From NCBI GenBank assembly GCA_002928965.1, contig PERU01000005.1:62001-126000 (forward strand): 64,000 bases of DNA. The letters are read 5' to 3'. This document shows, piece after piece, positions 62,272 to 64,000 of this stretch (the first letter of the stretch is position 1; every line of letters starts with the position of its first letter). The notes under the pieces are model-generated. The model saw nothing but the letters and a program-made list of their open reading frames with translations, made no database searches and had not been told where the DNA came from. The position numbers were made by a program, and so were the translations under genes. The stretch is from Methylomonas sp. (lineage in GTDB: Bacteria > Pseudomonadota > Gammaproteobacteria > Methylococcales > Methylomonadaceae).

Positions 62272-62919
62272 TTAAAAGCCGTCGCCATACCCTTGAATTT
62301 GCAGGCTAGCCGGCGGTTTCCCGGTCTGAAATTGTGCTTTAAGTTTCAACGAGACCGACAGTTCGGTCGTCGGCACTGTCACCACTTGTTGGGCGGGTTG
62401 TTCAGCCGCGTAAGGGTGCCAGAAGGTCAAGCGATAGCGACCGCTTGGCACGTCTAGTGACCAGCGACCCTGGTTATCGGAAGCACCAAGATAGTCGGCA
62501 TCGCTGACGTAGATATAGCCCAGCATCCAGTCGTGAATGTTACAGCCCAACGCCACAATACCCGGCTTATCAAACAGCACTGGCTCAGGCGGTACGCCAC
62601 TGTATAGTTTGATTTCAAAACGCTTGGCCGTCGAAAAAGAATACACATGATGTTTGATCGCATCGCTATTCGGAAAAAACACGGGCGTGCCGCTACGCAC
62701 CGCGAGCACGTGCGGCACGAACTCCCGACTCTTCTGATCCAGCAACATCGCCGCCGACTGCGGTGGCGCTTTGGCGCGAGCCGGCTGATCCAAGGCCTCT
62801 AAGGCGACCACCAAATTCGCCAATGGCCGTCCGCTTGCTTCGGCCAGACCTCGCAGTTCCGTAGCATCAGCGAACGTTGTCCAGGCCATCAAAAAAACAG
62901 TCGATAACCGACTTGCCAC
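62272..62919 (-). CDS. Cupredoxin-like exported protein
   Basis: This 215-residue protein is read from a GTG at 62919, which supplies a signal peptide (MASRLSTVFLMAWTTFADA). The in-frame ATG at 62889 overlaps the upstream stop but would leave too short a signal. The plastocyanin-like fold shows PNSDAIKHHVYSFS and GIVALGCNIHDWMLGYIYV, with likely copper ligands H90/H91, C126, H129 and M132. A C-terminal carboxypeptidase-regulatory-like beta sandwich (WSLDVPSGRYRLTFWHP) follows. Such proteins are often annotated as methylamine-utilisation-like. Confidence 0.8.
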   Translation of the reverse strand: MASRLSTVFLMAWTTFADATELRGLAEASGRPLANLVVALEALDQPARAKAPPQSAAMLLDQKSREFVPHVLAVRSGTPVFFPNSDAIKHHVYSFSTAKRFEIKLYSGVPPEPVLFDKPGIVALGCNIHDWMLGYIYVSDADYLGASDNQGRWSLDVPSGRYRLTFWHPYAAEQPAQQVVTVPTTELSVSLKLKAQFQTGKPPASLQIQGYGDGF

Positions 62920-64000
62920 AGCGTTTCCTCCTGATAGATTGACTCTCCGCGTTCCAAGCGCGCCGGACGAGCACTGCAGATACTACTGAATTCGAAATTC
63001 ACCTGATGACGCTGAGCGAAGGTCAGGTTGTAATTGACGGTCCAAGCTTGGCCGTGCTCGCCGTTACGATCTTGCGGCAGGTAATCGCGTTCGTCGCTGC
63101 CGAAGCGTTCGTAACGGACGCTGAAGCGACCTTCGCCCAATGGCCGACTGATAAGCCAGGACGCTGACCAAAAGCCGACATCGACCGCGCGTAAATCGCC
63201 GATCAGATCGCCCATGGTGGTCCGACCGATCATAGCTTGACTGATCAACGTTGTTTCCCAGGGTAATTCAGCCTTACTGCCGAGGCTCCAGAACCGGGTA
63301 TGCCAGCTGTACTGGCCTGCAGATAGTCCTGACGGATCGGCGTTGTTGTCGTAATACATTGCCCGCAGCGTATAGCGCTGCGGTCGCTCTGCGGCAATAC
63401 CCGCATAAAATCCTGGTCGACGGTCTACTTCTACGAAGGTCTGGCTGGTGCTTGCCTGTTCAGGAAACAACCTAGGAATACCGATGCCCTCTGGCAAGCG
63501 CAGGCGGCCGTTCAGTGTCGACTCGAAGTCATGTAAACTCCAGCCGCGCCAAGCCAACATCAAACCAGCGGTATCGTTATTCGCCAAGGCCGCGCCGAAA
63601 ATGCCGATCCGGTCGCCGACTTCGGTTTGGTAATCCAGACGCAGTTCGCCGCCGAATGCGCGAAGCTCCTCGCCGACCCAAGCGTTGATGCTCGACGAAC
63701 TCAAAGTGTATGGGCTGCTCCAAGCAGTGCCGACGTTCTCCAGAGAAATCGGCGGAAAGAACATGCCCAAGCGCCCAGCCAGCCGCCAGCCGGCGCTGCC
63801 GACCGGCCGGTAGGCTAGAAAGGCCTCGGTCAAATCCACTGGTGCCGATTGACGGTGGGCGTATTTTAATGTCGCGGTAGCCATCCAGTCCCAGTCCAGG
63901 CGGACTTGTAAAGTCGTGGCAGCTTCGTTGATTTGCCAGCGGTCGCGTTCACCGCCTTCGCGAAGTTTGCCCAAACCTTGTTCCAGTTGGCCGGGTGCTG
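62889..64000 (-). CDS. Outer-membrane beta-barrel protein (partial, start off the right edge)
   Basis: The frame stays open to the right edge, so only the last ~370 residues are seen. The sequence alternates aromatic and polar residues in barrel-like strands (ATLKYAHRQSAPVDLTEAFL, LRLDYQTEVGDRIGIFGAAL). It ends in YRLFF with the terminal Phe of outer-membrane porins. It overlaps the cupredoxin-like gene at its stop, suggesting one operon. Its substrate is unknown. Confidence 0.8.
   Translation of the reverse strand, partial: APGQLEQGLGKLREGGERDRWQINEAATTLQVRLDWDWMATATLKYAHRQSAPVDLTEAFLAYRPVGSAGWRLAGRLGMFFPPISLENVGTAWSSPYTLSSSSINAWVGEELRAFGGELRLDYQTEVGDRIGIFGAALANNDTAGLMLAWRGWSLHDFESTLNGRLRLPEGIGIPRLFPEQASTSQTFVEVDRRPGFYAGIAAERPQRYTLRAMYYDNNADPSGLSAGQYSWHTRFWSLGSKAELPWETTLISQAMIGRTTMGDLIGDLRAVDVGFWSASWLISRPLGEGRFSVRYERFGSDERDYLPQDRNGEHGQAWTVNYNLTFAQRHQVNFEFSSICSARPARLERGESIYQEETLWQVGYRLFF

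Overview
The window is chromosomal DNA from a gammaproteobacterium. The long-form PstC/PstA permeases, the hisE-tatABC order, Hda, Mpl, ApaGH and two VPLPA-type PEP-CTERM proteins with a TIGR04073-like protein fit a Methylococcales-type genome (Methylomonas/Methylobacter-like). That placement is an inference, because no methane-oxidation gene lies in the window. No rRNA, tRNA or CRISPR array was recognised.

Layout. 1-5.9 kb: partial LysR regulator, a small membrane protein, hisE-tatA-tatB-tatC-yggS, a ~165-bp MITE-like repeat, argS and a SPOR-domain gene. 5.9-10.4 kb: a three-gene sensory operon (TonB receptor, YfiR-like periplasmic protein, CHASE8-like/HAMP hybrid histidine kinase) with ATGA overlaps. 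10.9-19.9 kb: flavoprotein plus FCY1-like deaminase, a penicillin-acylase-family enzyme and a 1,557-residue CHASE/multi-PAS/GGDEF/EAL/CZB protein. 20-27.3 kb: pstSCAB-phoU behind a clear Pho box, next to folA. 27.3-31.8 kb: asparaginase, RRM-like protein, class I fumarase and a short MetF-like protein.

31.8-36.2 kb: trpD and trpC are separated by 2.5 kb of accessory DNA (dispersed repeats, a DUF2971 protein, a toxin with two antitoxins), with a decayed duplicate of the trpC start at one edge. 36.2-42.1 kb: DUF411 copper-type protein, YjbQ, a TetR/GST divergent pair with a strong operator, small membrane proteins, a PEP-CTERM protein and lpdA. 42.2-44.1 kb: a remnant chromosomal integron. It consists of a frameshifted, truncated integron-integrase gene reading away from one intact gene cassette (putative lipoprotein plus attC), followed by a REP-associated tyrosine transposase inside 20-bp inverted repeats.

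44.2-49.6 kb: wrbA-arsC, hldE, a RelE/HTH toxin-antitoxin pair plus a 437-residue protein with a nuclease-like tail inserted before ubiA. 49.7-60.4 kb: exported pentapeptide-repeat protein, amino-acid permease, OmpA lipoprotein, TIGR04073-like protein, Spy/CpxP-like protein, apaG-apaH, ankyrin-mpl, an EexN-like small protein flanked by duplicated palindromes, a DUF2959 lipoprotein, DUF2069, hda and panE. 60.4-64 kb: a second, inverted MITE copy, a second PEP-CTERM gene, and a cupredoxin-like protein with a beta-barrel protein running off the edge.

The strongest leads are the integron remnant with its single cassette, the receptor-YfiR-kinase operon, and the two defence-like insertions that interrupt housekeeping neighbourhoods (trpD/trpC and hldE/ubiA).
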